The notes under the pieces are model-generated. The model had not been told where the DNA came from and did not search any database. It saw only the letters and a list, made by a program, of their open reading frames with translations. This document shows, in pieces, positions 37,610 to 45,512 of a stretch of 64,000 nucleotides of DNA. Each line of letters opens with the position of its first letter. Position 1 is the stretch's first letter. The position numbers were made by a program, and so were the translations under genes. This stretch comes from an archaeon (GTDB lineage Archaea > Thermoproteota > Thermoprotei_A > Marsarchaeales > Marsarchaeaceae): contig JAKAWJ010000001.1 of NCBI GenBank assembly GCA_021817005.1, forward strand, positions 62,001 to 126,000. Direction: 5' to 3'.

Positions 37610-39559
37610 TCATTCTTTTTCGCGCGGTTCGAATTTTTTCCGTACGCTAGCCACGAGTTGGGCGTAACGAGGGTCAATTCTAGCTTTCCTAAAGAGCGGG
37701 CAGTACATTAACCTCAAAACGTCGAGTGAATGGCTGTCCGAGGCGCGCTGCAGTAGCTCGAAAAAGGAGTCGAGGTCGCCAAGCGCGTATTGCACAAAGG
37801 CCAACCAGTTCAGCCTGGACTCTTTGCTTCCGCATTTTTTCAGTGCTCTTATAGCTCTCAGGGCACCTTGCCGGTCCCCCTGCATGCCAGCTACGTATCC
37901 GGAGAGCCAGTGGTAATAAGGGCTCACCGGGAAATCCTTCCGGGATCTTACGAGAAGCTGGGAAGCCAGTTCATAATTTCCCTTGGATGCGTAATATTCA
38001 GCCAAGTGCCTGTGCACCCGTCCGGGAAAGAGATCGGCGCTGCTCTGCCAGTGCTGGAGAGCCAGCTCATCCCTTCCGGAGTAGAGGTAGATAATTCCAA
38101 GGTCGAGCGCGTTGGTTGGGCGGAGCGGGTCAAGCTCGTAGTAAGTCTCGACAAGCTTTACTGCGCTCTCAATATCACCCCGCATTGCGGATGCGGTGGC
38201 GAGCATCGCATACGGCGCCGTGAGGTTCGGATTGAGTTCGATAGCCCTCCTCGCTTCCCTCTCTGTGCCTGGCAGGTCGTCCCCGCCGAAGTGTATGTTG
38301 GCCAGCGCGAGATGGGCCTCCGCGAGCTCACTATCTAGGCGGAGCGCTATTTTCGCAAAACGCATTGCCTTTTTCATCGATACTTTCCAGGGGGCCAAAC
38401 CTGAATCCGCTAGCTGGTAGTAGCAATTGGAGAGTTCGGAATACGCACGTGCAAATGACGGGTCAAGCCTCACAGCCTTTCCGAAAAGGCTTGTAGCTTC
38501 CTTTATATTACGTGGCCCTCCTTCCCGCATAAGCTCTCTTCCCCTGAGAAAGTGCGTATAGGCAGTGACGCTGGAAGTCTCCTCTCTTGTACTGGGTCCT
38601 GGAACGCGACCCACGAGGTTTAACCGCATGTAAGAGGCGGCCTTGCTCGCAATTTCTGACTGGATGGAGAAGATGTCGGTCAGCTTGCGATCGTAGCTTG
38701 CAGACCAGATGTGCGCCTCGCTTGCGGTGTCGATTAGCTGTACACTTACCCTGATTCGTTTTCCGGATTTTCTAACGCTACCCTCTATAACAGTGCCTAC
38801 GTTGAGCTCTCTTGCAATTTCGGCTATGCCTTTTACCCTCTTTTTATAGGTCATCACTGAAGTTCTTGCGATTACTTCGAGCCCTTTAACGAGAGAGAGT
38901 CTTGAGATCATTTCCTCGGTGAGCCCGTCCGCAAAGTATTCGTCATGCCGGGAGGGGCTTATGTTCATAAAAGGAAGGACCGCAACCCTATTCCTCGGCG
39001 TAGTGACAGGCGCGACACTCTGTGTGTCTCCCTCTTCCCATGGCATCAGGACGCGGTATAGTTCGAGAGGCAATTCGACGTTCTTGGCGGTTTTCCGGCC
39101 AAGACCCACGATTCGAAACGGGGTTTTGTTTCTTATGTCGTCGGCCACTCTTGCGGTCAAACAAACTCCTCCGGGCGGCGAGAACGCCTGCACTCTCGAG
39201 GCAATGTTCACAGCGTCGCCGTAGACGTCTCCAGCTTTGTGTATAACGTCCCCTGCGTGGATTCCAATTTTGAGCAGAATCCGGAAGTTTGGCGGGTGGT
39301 CTCTGTTACGCCGGTGCAACGCTAGCTGCGCCTCATAAGCGCACTTGGTTGCCTCAAGAGAACTGCCGAACTCAACCAGAAAGCCATCGCCCATTGTTTT
39401 AATCTCTCTTCCTCCGAACTTTGTAAACAGAGGGCGCATTATTTCGCGATGTTCCTCAAGAAGCTTCAACGCCTGTGCTTCGTCTCTTTGGCTGAGCGCG
39501 GTGTAACCGCTAAGGTCGGTGAACATGATTGCCGCAAGTCTCCTTTCGCTTTCAGCCAA
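37610..39559 (-). CDS. Class III nucleotidyl cyclase with TolB-like/TPR C-terminal region
   Basis: A 649-residue cytosolic protein. The N-terminal catalytic domain (about residues 5-170) has metal Asp residues in IMFTDLSGYT (D15) and TMGDGFLVEF (D58) and transition-state residues N118 and R122 in GDAVNIASR, so the key catalytic set is intact. A linker leads to a TolB/FlgO-like alpha-beta domain (RVAVLPFMNISPS, about 190, to IRVSVQLIDTASEAHIWSAS, about 265-285). About eight TPR-like helical pairs follow to the C-terminus (e.g. EATSLFGKAVRLDPSFARAY). The architecture is common in bacteria and rarer in archaea. The product (cAMP or cGMP) and trigger are unknown. ATG 39559 is within the GHTWQ-free, standard start region of such cyclases. 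Confidence 0.85.
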   Translation of the reverse strand: MAESERRLAAIMFTDLSGYTALSQRDEAQALKLLEEHREIMRPLFTKFGGREIKTMGDGFLVEFGSSLEATKCAYEAQLALHRRNRDHPPNFRILLKIGIHAGDVIHKAGDVYGDAVNIASRVQAFSPPGGVCLTARVADDIRNKTPFRIVGLGRKTAKNVELPLELYRVLMPWEEGDTQSVAPVTTPRNRVAVLPFMNISPSRHDEYFADGLTEEMISRLSLVKGLEVIARTSVMTYKKRVKGIAEIARELNVGTVIEGSVRKSGKRIRVSVQLIDTASEAHIWSASYDRKLTDIFSIQSEIASKAASYMRLNLVGRVPGPSTREETSSVTAYTHFLRGRELMREGGPRNIKEATSLFGKAVRLDPSFARAYSELSNCYYQLADSGLAPWKVSMKKAMRFAKIALRLDSELAEAHLALANIHFGGDDLPGTEREARRAIELNPNLTAPYAMLATASAMRGDIESAVKLVETYYELDPLRPTNALDLGIIYLYSGRDELALQHWQSSADLFPGRVHRHLAEYYASKGNYELASQLLVRSRKDFPVSPYYHWLSGYVAGMQGDRQGALRAIRALKKCGSKESRLNWLAFVQYALGDLDSFFELLQRASDSHSLDVLRLMYCPLFRKARIDPRYAQLVASVRKKFEPREKE

Positions 39560-39941
39560 CCCGAGTTACTGGCTACAAGCTCGGCCTGTGGATAAAAACG
39601 TTTGCGGGGTCTGGGCGCTACTTCTTGGCCCGTGAGTTCCACTTGAGTTGTTGTGGCTCCCGGCTTGCGTCAGGGGCCCTCGAACGCAGGGGCTACTGCG
39701 CTTGCGATGCGTAAAGACTGTTTGAGTGCAGATTCTGCGCGCTCGTTATTTCTCGCGACTTGGCTCGACCTAATATTGCGGAACAGTTCCCTTCTGAATC
39801 GTCGTCTGGCGGTTTTAGGCCGATGGTTGCAAAGAGCCACAGGCGGCGCTCGTCCACCGCAGGACTTAAGCCAGCGAGCAATTCGCTAAAGTAGTAGTAG
39901 ATTCCTCAGGGCTGTTGGGGAATTCGTAAATAAGTGTATGG
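39560..39941. other. 382-base gap upstream of tRNA-Gly
   Basis: No supported gene. An AT-rich GTAAATAAGTG (39926-39936) just before the tRNA is the only promoter-like element seen; its distance to the mature 5' end (about 10 bases) would imply a TATA box slightly further upstream or an unusual tRNA promoter. Confidence 0.4.
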
Positions 39942-40016
39942 GCGGTCGTCGTCTAGTCTGGTCTAGGACTTCACCCTGCCACGGTGGCAACCCGGGTTCA
40001 AATCCCGGCGACCGCA
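39942..40016 (+). tRNA. tRNA-Gly (anticodon GCC)
   Basis: A 75-base cloverleaf can be drawn by eye. Acceptor GCGGTCG pairs with CGACCGC, and the discriminator is A40016. The D-stem is GTCT/GGAC (with a G-T pair). The anticodon stem TCACC/GGTGG encloses loop CTGCCAC with anticodon GCC (39978-39980). The T-arm CCGGG-TTCAAAT-CCCGG is perfect. CCA is not encoded, as is usual in many archaea. No intron is present. Its 3' end borders an integrase relic, so it is probably the attachment site of an integrated element. Confidence 0.95.
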
Positions 40017-40026
40017 TCTATATCCG

Positions 40027-40076
40027 CGATACAGTTCTCTTCCTACGATACAGAGCTTGGGAAACGCACTGTATCG
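40027..40076. repeat. CGATACAG repeat cluster next to tRNA-Gly
   Basis: CGATACAG occurs at 40027-40034 and 40046-40053 (19-base spacing), and its reverse complement CTGTATCG at 40069-40076. A TCCCTC-CTTTA-GAGGGA hairpin follows at 40091-40107. The position between the tRNA 3' end and the integrase relic suits recombinase arm-type or excisionase sites. Confidence 0.45.
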
Positions 40077-40125
40077 GGGTGCCAGATCTCTCCCTCCTTT
40101 AGAGGGAAGGACTGCTTACCCTCGC

Positions 40126-40602
40126 ATGTCAGATATCCACGGATATTCGAGGCGCCTCTAGCAAGCTTTGAATCGTGCAGGAGTTTCTGAGAAGATTGCC
40201 AAGGAAGACAAGAAGCTGGTAGAGCGGTTCAGCATACACCTCCGAACACAGCGAATATCCCTGGGTCGTGTTGCAAAGTACGTGGGCCACCTGAAGATAG
40301 TCGCTGAAACTCTTCCGGTGCTCACGAAATCCAACCGAGGCACGCACTCTGCTTCCAAGGAAGAAATCGAGCTCTTGAGCATCCATATCAACGAGCTCGA
40401 AACACATAGACTCCACACGAAGAGCGATTACGCGACTGTCCTAAATGAGGTTCTACGAGCGGGTCAAAGCTCCTCCAGAAGAGTGTAATCATTGGAGGAG
40501 AAAACATCTTACCCTCCAGAGGTTGACGACCTGAAGAGCGGGATGAAGATGAACCTACAGCAACCCCTCGTTTCTGCTCAGAGATCGAGTGATTCGGAAT
40601 AA
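40126..40602 (+). pseudogene. Decayed archaeal tyrosine integrase (N-terminal core-binding part)
   Basis: Reading from ATG 40126, TAG at 40159 and TAA at 40486 interrupt one frame. The remaining sequence fits the core-binding domain of archaeal XerA/pNOB8-type integrases: KKLVERFSIHLRTQRISLGR, then VAKYVGHLKIVAETL. At about 40445-40500 the neighbouring frame continues the domain (RFYERVKAPPEE after ATVLN), so a frameshift is also present. The first frame then resumes with YPPEVDDLKSGMKMN, the linker typical of these integrases. The catalytic domain (R...HxxR...Y) is missing. Its place 110 bases from tRNA-Gly identifies the remains of an integrative element. Confidence 0.7.
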
Positions 40603-40741
40603 TGCCTCCAGCCCTCATAATGTAGAGGCACAACTACTTGCTTTCGAAAACACTTCTGCCGTTATCGCCGCATCTTGGGAAGTGGTATGCCCTTCGGAGC
40701 TCGAGTGTCTTGGAAAACGCCTAAACCTCCGTGCTAGTCAA

Positions 40742-41131
40742 TCATCCCTTGTACGTGAAAATTTTCCTAGGGATAATTTCGAAAATTAGCTGTTCGTAAT
40801 CTGGCATCTGAAATCCTTTGATATTCGCCGCTATTTCTGATAGTAGCATCTCTTTCAGTTCATTAGCTTTACCAACTAGTTTCGCTTCTCCTTCAATGAA
40901 TACAGCAGAGGAACCCTTCCCATCGGTAATAACTAAAGAAACTCCTCTGCCTCGAACAAGATTAAAGTGTGTAACGGATTTTGGACTAACACACATGTAC
41001 AAGGTATCCTTCCAGTAAGCAAACAAATCCCATGAAATATGAGGTCTGCCATTCTTATTTGTTGAGGCCGTAAAGCCGCTAGTAAACGGTTTACCCGTAT
41101 TAATCAATTGAATGACTTGGCTTGAGCTCAT
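40742..41131 (-). CDS. Pyridoxamine 5'-phosphate oxidase-like (split-barrel flavin-binding) protein
   Basis: A 129-residue protein read from ATG 41131 (MSSSQVIQLINTGKPFTSGF). The PNPOx split-barrel pattern is visible: ASTNKNGRPHISWDLFAYWK, then YMCVSPKSVTHFNLVRGRGV and FIEGEAKLVG. The frame is open to TTG 41233, adding 34 helical residues. ATG 41131 is preferred because a TATA-like box (CAAGATATAATAG on the minus strand, 41185-41197) lies inside that extension. Family members bind FMN, F420 or haem and reduce varied substrates. Base composition is AT-richer than the flanks, consistent with acquired DNA. Confidence 0.75.
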   Translation of the reverse strand: MSSSQVIQLINTGKPFTSGFTASTNKNGRPHISWDLFAYWKDTLYMCVSPKSVTHFNLVRGRGVSLVITDGKGSSAVFIEGEAKLVGKANELKEMLLSEIAANIKGFQMPDYEQLIFEIIPRKIFTYKG

Positions 41132-41262
41132 CGGTTGCCCTAAGATCTTCTTTGTATGTGCATTTGCCTTCGCAAAGGTTTGCCCTATTATATCTTGTAG
41201 TTGCTGGTTCTGCAAAGATACCTCAGTCCTCAAAAAGGTCTAGGCTAGAAGCCGAATCCCCT

Positions 41263-41727
41263 TCAGGATTTTTTACTTGCCTCGCTGATTTGATGGTAAA
41301 GATTGATCGGATTCCCATCTGGATCTGCTACGTAGGCAGAACGGAGTTCGTACTTGTTTGCATGGAAGGTGGACGGTGGAGAGAGCGAGGGCGCACCTTC
41401 GGAGATAAGGCGAGCGTAGTCCCGGTCTGGGTCGTCGGTCATGAGAGTGATTATAACGGGCCGACCATTGAGGTTCGGGTTCAACCCGTGATCGGAGACT
41501 GCGGCCTCCAGCGAGGAGACTCCGATTGTGAACTGATCCAGCGTCATCTCCACGTGAGCCGGCGTACCCTCCAGCGGTGTCCTGAAGGTCTCACGGAAAC
41601 CTAGGCGCTCATAGAAGCTAGCGAGCCGGACGACGTTGCGGGTGATAATGTTGATTGATGGGCTCCTAAACTGGTACCGATTCTTCTCGGACATTCTGAT
41701 TTGTTCTCCTTGGCTAAACTCCACCAT
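41263..41727 (-). CDS. VOC-superfamily (glyoxalase / bleomycin-resistance-like) protein
   Basis: A 154-residue metal-binding VOC protein. SINIITRNVVRLASFYERLG and FRETFRTPLEGTPAHVEMTL form the first beta-alpha-beta-beta-beta unit. SAYVADPDGNPINLYHQIS forms the end of the second. Substrates in this superfamily range from lactoylglutathione to antibiotics, and none can be assigned. ATG 41727 adjoins the stop of the small upstream gene (TGAATG), so the two are translationally coupled. A second ATG at 41694 is possible. Confidence 0.78.
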   Translation of the reverse strand: MVEFSQGEQIRMSEKNRYQFRSPSINIITRNVVRLASFYERLGFRETFRTPLEGTPAHVEMTLDQFTIGVSSLEAAVSDHGLNPNLNGRPVIITLMTDDPDRDYARLISEGAPSLSPPSTFHANKYELRSAYVADPDGNPINLYHQISEASKKS

Positions 41728-41892
41728 TCACTTCTTCGCCTTGCGCTGGACCAGTCTTACCTCGTATGGATCAGTTCTACTTCCCATATTGATTTTGCCT
41801 GTCATCTTCAATTCTGAGTCGCCTACTTTTTGGATAGTTCCTTGGTGCATTAGGCGGCCCTCGAGCTTGGATGTCGATGATAGTGCCAACAA
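41728..41892 (-). CDS. Small hypothetical protein coupled to the VOC gene
   Basis: About 54 residues with the start uncertain (TTG 41892 or ATG 41850). A minus-strand TATA-like CCAATTTAAAAC / GTTTTAAATTGG at 41922-41933 argues against longer versions. The C-terminal part (LMHQGTIQKVGDSELKMTGK, then a basic tail) reads as two beta strands and could be a fragment of a YceI-, lipocalin- or DUF-type beta-barrel, but I cannot name it. Its stop touches the start of the VOC gene, which supports it being translated. Confidence 0.4.
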   Translation of the reverse strand: MLALSSTSKLEGRLMHQGTIQKVGDSELKMTGKINMGSRTDPYEVRLVQRKAKK

Positions 41893-41943
41893 TCTGCTCG
41901 CACAAACAATGGTGGCAGTAGCCAATTTAAAACTTGTGTGCAC

Positions 41944-42806
41944 TTCTATTGGTGATGTGGCATGATCTGTGAGGGAGAATCTTGACTTCGGGCGCTACTA
42001 AGCAATTTTTTTGTGAGGAAAAACTCTTCTTGGCTTGAATGTCTCTTCTTTTGATGGCTACTTCGACGGACCCTAGGGTGCATAGAGCAATCACGGCAAA
42101 TTTTCCTTTTGAGTTGTTCAAGTAATGACGAAAAGAGGTAGCGACCTCTAAGAGAAGCTCTCAAGCAAGCATCGAACTGTTGTAGCTATCGACTGGAAGG
42201 TCCAATCTATTTGGCCGTGGGAGGATGTCAACCCCCTTCTAGTTCATGAATGCACCTGCCCAGTTTCTTTACGTCAAACTTTTAGTGATTAAAGTCCGCT
42301 GCGTTCGCATAATGCGTTCTGGACCCGCTATAAGACTCGTCCCCGCTGAGCTCGAGTAGCCACTTAATGTTTTGGCCCTCCGGGGTTCCTCAGTTCGCCT
42401 TGAGTTTGCGACGGCAGCTGTCATTTGAAGACCGTTATTCCCGGCCCATTGGTCTGGAACTTAAGGGAATCTTCCTTGCTCTTTGCGCTGATTCCAGTCC
42501 AGTTCATTCGGGGTATGTTGCGGCTCGTTGTGCCAGTGCCTATTTTAGAACAGCTGCGAACGCATCGTTTTCATGGACAACTACCTTCCAATCTCTGGAC
42601 TCTTTCTCTTTTGCCTCTTGCTGAATACTCGAGGAGAAAGCCGCATCCGTTCAGTCACTTCCCAAATCAGACACACTTTGGTTTTGCGGGAGTTGGGGGT
42701 AGATGTCGATGTTGACCCATAGCTTGGTCACAATCCCACGCTTTTTGCTTATTCATTTATGCGGCCAAGGAACGAGCTCTTCGGAGGGCGAGGATTTTGG
42801 TAGTGC
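41944..42806. other. 863-base gap between the VOC operon and the mercury operon
   Basis: Short frames exist on both strands, but none has family-like composition or a supporting promoter plus start. The segment is AT-rich compared with the regions before 39 kb and after 49 kb. It probably represents decayed DNA of the inserted element. Confidence 0.4.
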
Positions 42807-42837
42807 TTAGATATATGGCTCTCAATGTCATATGACA
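42807..42837 (+). promoter_or_regulatory. Promoter and palindromic operator of the mercury operon
   Basis: A TATA box TTAGATATATGG (42807-42818) is followed by the perfect 12-base palindrome TGTCATATGACA (42826-42837), which contains the start codon ATG 42832. An ArsR-type repressor bound there would block transcription initiation, consistent with autoregulation by the first gene of the operon. Confidence 0.6.
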
Positions 42838-43170
42838 ACTGTGTCACTTGAGCTGGTCCAGCCTAAACCCCAAGCACTGTTCTTCCAGGCCATGGCCAAT
42901 CCAGTCAGGATGCAGATTCTCAACCTGCTCAGGGAGAAGGGGAGCCTGAACGTCACACAAATCTGCGCAGGGCTCGGGATGGAGCAGACGCACGTATCGC
43001 ACAACCTCAGGTGCCTTGCCTTCTGCGGGCTGGTAACCGCGAGTAGAGCAGGCAAGTCTAGGGTATACTCAATAAACGCGGAGACAGTGCTGCCACTTCT
43101 CAAGATAGTCGACGTGCACCTGAGAAAGTATGCCGCGAATCTCCTTACCTGTGAAGGGCTGGAGAGGTAG
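42832..43170 (+). CDS. ArsR-family metalloregulator of the mercury operon
   Basis: A 112-residue winged helix-turn-helix protein. ALFFQAMANPVRMQILNLLR, LNVTQICAGLGMEQTHVSHN and LRCLAFCGLVTASRAGKSRV cover the ArsR fold. Cysteines C45, C61, C65 and C107 are candidate Hg(II) ligands. C61 and C65 occupy the recognition-helix/alpha3 area where ArsR sensors bind metal. Archaeal mer operons are known to use an ArsR-type MerR rather than the bacterial MerR family, which fits. It is the first gene of the operon, six bases before merA, with a palindrome overlapping its start. Confidence 0.85.
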   Translation: MTTVSLELVQPKPQALFFQAMANPVRMQILNLLREKGSLNVTQICAGLGMEQTHVSHNLRCLAFCGLVTASRAGKSRVYSINAETVLPLLKIVDVHLRKYAANLLTCEGLER

Positions 43171-43176
43171 ATTCTT

Positions 43177-44601
43177 GTGAGACACTTCGAACTAATTATT
43201 CTTGGGCAGGGTTCTGCCGCGTTTGCCGCCGCTATAAAAGCGAACGAGCTCGGTGTAAGCACCGCCATGATTGGCGGGAACGCGACAGAGGGAACTCTAA
43301 TCGGAGGGACATGCGTCAACGTGGGCTGCGTCCCAAGCAAGCGTCTGCTCTCAGTGGGAACATCATTCTACAATGGAGTCAGGAACACGTTTAAGGGGAT
43401 AGAATACAGAAGCGGCAAACTCAACTTCCAAAAGGTCATGCAGGAGAAGGAAAGGCTAGTCAGGAAACTCAGAAAGCAAAAGTATGCTGAAGTGCTTAAG
43501 GGCCTTGAAAAGGTAACTTATTACCCTGTCAAAGGGCGATTCGTTTCAAGAAACGAAGTAGCAGCCGGGGAAGAAAGACTTCAGGCCGAGAAATTTCTGG
43601 TAGCTACTGGGGCTCGTGCCAGCATACCTTCCATAGACGGATTAGACAGAGTGGACTACTTGACCAACGAACAAGCCCTCAGTCTGCGAGAGCTTCCCCG
43701 GTCTATGTGCGTCGTGGGAGGGCGGGCACTTGGGCTCGAGTTCGCTCAGATGTACGCGCAGTTTGGGACGAAGGTCACCGTGTTGCAGCGTAGCGAGAGA
43801 ATTCTTCCCGATGACGAGCCCGAAATCTCCAAGGCACTGATGCGCCATCTCGAGAAGTTGGGAATTGAAATCTTCACAGGCGTGACGGTGAATCGAGTCT
43901 CGCCGAAGGGAAGCGGGATTATGGGGAAGGAGGTAAGCTTCACGTCCAAAGGGAAATCTAGGAAAGTTCTCTGCGACCAGCTCCTCCTAGCTACAGGTAG
44001 GCGACCGAACACCGACGGGCTGGACCTTGAAAACGCGGGAGTAAAAACTGATGCCAAAGGATTTGTTGCTGTAGACGATAAGATGCAGACATCGGCCAAA
44101 AACGTTTGGGCCGCCGGTGACGTTACGGGTGAGCCCATGCTCGAGACCGTCGCAGCAAAGGAAGGAGCAATCGCCGTCCACAACGCATTCAGTAGCGGAA
44201 CAAAGAAGATCAATTTCGAAGAGATCCCTTCAGCGGTTTTTACCTACCCTGAAGTAGCGAGGGTTGGCTATACCGAATCGGAGGCGCTCGACAGGGGGAT
44301 AAAGTGCGCCTGTCGCGTCCTCCCGTTTGACTTAGTGCCGAAGGCACACATAATCGAAGAGACGCGCGGGCTAGTGAAGATGGTGGTGGACGGCGACTCC
44401 AAGCGGATTGTAGGAGTGCACATCTTTGGGCCTCATGCAGCCGACCTGATTCAGGAGGGCGCGCTTGCTGTAAAGAACAGGCTCACAATCGATGACATAA
44501 TCGACACGGTTCACGTCTTTCCGACGCTCTCGGAGTCGATCAAGCTTGCGGCCCAGTCTTTCTATGTTGATATCGGGAAGATGAGCTGCTGCGTAGAATA
44601 G
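43177..44601 (+). CDS. merA: Mercuric reductase
   Basis: A 474-residue FAD/NAD(P)H disulfide reductase that reduces Hg(II) to Hg(0). It has an FAD-binding start (LIILGQGSAAFAAAIKANEL), the redox-active disulfide GGTCVNVGCVPSK (C46, C51), an NAD(P)H-binding region (SMCVVGGRALGLEFAQMYAQ) and the second FAD motif (NVWAAGDVTGEPM). The diagnostic vicinal cysteine pair is at the C-terminus (MSCCVE, C471-C472), which separates MerA from lipoamide and glutathione reductases. The N-terminal HMA (NmerA) domain found in many bacterial MerA proteins is absent. GTG 43177 is the start. It is followed closely by four co-directional genes. Confidence 0.95.
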   Translation: MRHFELIILGQGSAAFAAAIKANELGVSTAMIGGNATEGTLIGGTCVNVGCVPSKRLLSVGTSFYNGVRNTFKGIEYRSGKLNFQKVMQEKERLVRKLRKQKYAEVLKGLEKVTYYPVKGRFVSRNEVAAGEERLQAEKFLVATGARASIPSIDGLDRVDYLTNEQALSLRELPRSMCVVGGRALGLEFAQMYAQFGTKVTVLQRSERILPDDEPEISKALMRHLEKLGIEIFTGVTVNRVSPKGSGIMGKEVSFTSKGKSRKVLCDQLLLATGRRPNTDGLDLENAGVKTDAKGFVAVDDKMQTSAKNVWAAGDVTGEPMLETVAAKEGAIAVHNAFSSGTKKINFEEIPSAVFTYPEVARVGYTESEALDRGIKCACRVLPFDLVPKAHIIEETRGLVKMVVDGDSKRIVGVHIFGPHAADLIQEGALAVKNRLTIDDIIDTVHVFPTLSESIKLAAQSFYVDIGKMSCCVE

Positions 44602-44618
44602 GAGGAAAGTAATTCCAC

Positions 44619-44951
44619 ATGCCGGACTCGAGAAACCAAACCAGCAATGGTGCAAGGAATCTCAACATGGACGAAGAAAGGGAAGGAGTGTCGGGGTCTC
44701 GTTTAACCCCTGTATGGTCTTTCTTAGTATTACTTGCGGCGGTAGCATGCTGCGGTCTGCCCGTTCTGATTGTAATTGCAGGCGGGTTCGCTTCTATTTC
44801 GGTGGTCGCAGGGAGGTACGAACTTTTCACTGCTGGAGCGGCTGTCTCTACTGCGATAGTGGCCGTAACCGGTATTGCGCTTAGAGTGAGAAAGAGAAGT
44901 AAGAGTCCACAAGTGGAACCGGTTGGTGATAACGGTGACGGCTCGAAGTAA
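44619..44951 (+). CDS. MerT/MerF-like two-helix membrane protein
   Basis: A 110-residue protein with a hydrophilic N-terminus and two membrane helices (about residues 33-58 and 66-90). The first helix carries a vicinal pair in AAVACCGLPVLIVIAGG (C44-C45), the arrangement used by MerT, MerC and MerF to pass Hg(II) through the membrane. A basic and acidic tail follows. It sits 17 bases after merA, preceded by a purine-rich AGGAGGAAAG that looks like a ribosome-binding site. Start ATG 44619 or ATG 44667. The mercury role is inferred from motif and position. Confidence 0.7.
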   Translation: MPDSRNQTSNGARNLNMDEEREGVSGSRLTPVWSFLVLLAAVACCGLPVLIVIAGGFASISVVAGRYELFTAGAAVSTAIVAVTGIALRVRKRSKSPQVEPVGDNGDGSK

Positions 44952-44984
44952 TTGGAATCAAATTTCGATGGAGGTCAAACTTGA

Positions 44985-45512
44985 TTGACGGCTCACAGGT
45001 TGCACCATCTTAATTACGAACGCTCTGCGCTCGAAGCCCTGTTCGGGGGGAGGGGTTACCTTCTCTTCTTTATTGCTCTTTCAGCGTCAGTTTCGGTGCT
45101 GTACATGTTCCTGCTTCCCTCGCTCCCATTGGGAGGGTTCGTGTTCTACGCAATCGAGTTCATAACTCCCATTCAGGTGGCCTTCGCGCTAATCTTCGGT
45201 GTGCTGATAGGCCTGGTCGTCACCCTCAACGTCTACGCGTTCAGATTGCGCGCGTCCTCAGCAAAGAGTCTCACGGTTGGTTCAGTACTTGCGAGCCTAG
45301 TCAACGGTCTCTGCTGCACGCCGATTATACCAAGCCTGATCGCGATGACGGGAGTCTCGACGCCGGTGCTCTACTCGATATCCCCTAGGATTCAGCTCTT
45401 CTTTGAAACCAATTCGGAATACTTCTACTCACTGTCGGTGGTGCTTCTACTCATCTCAATCCATTACCTGAGCCGGAGTATCTCCGCGTGCTGCTTGGAA
45501 AAAAGAGGCTAG
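44985..45512 (+). CDS. Uncharacterised membrane protein with Cys-Cys helix motif (paralogue of 46406-46957)
   Basis: A 175-residue integral membrane protein with about four or five helices (near residues 25-45, 50-62, 65-87, 97-121 and 147-164). The third core helix contains SLVNGLCCTPIIPSLIAMTG (C110-C111), and a second pair CC (169-170) lies at the C-terminus. It shares with the 46406 product the order hydrophobic start, L-x-LN-x-FRLR-type helix, helix with CC-x-P-I, then C-terminal helix. I do not recognise the family. TTG 44985 is the start. Its position in the mer operon and the buried Cys pair suggest metal or thiol handling. Confidence 0.75.
   Translation: MTAHRLHHLNYERSALEALFGGRGYLLFFIALSASVSVLYMFLLPSLPLGGFVFYAIEFITPIQVAFALIFGVLIGLVVTLNVYAFRLRASSAKSLTVGSVLASLVNGLCCTPIIPSLIAMTGVSTPVLYSISPRIQLFFETNSEYFYSLSVVLLLISIHYLSRSISACCLEKRG

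Noticed and set aside
42367-42715. Two short plus-strand frames before the mercury operon
   Set aside because: They overlap in different frames, are rich in Phe/Leu/Ser/Pro as random AT-rich DNA gives, and lack a promoter or family resemblance.
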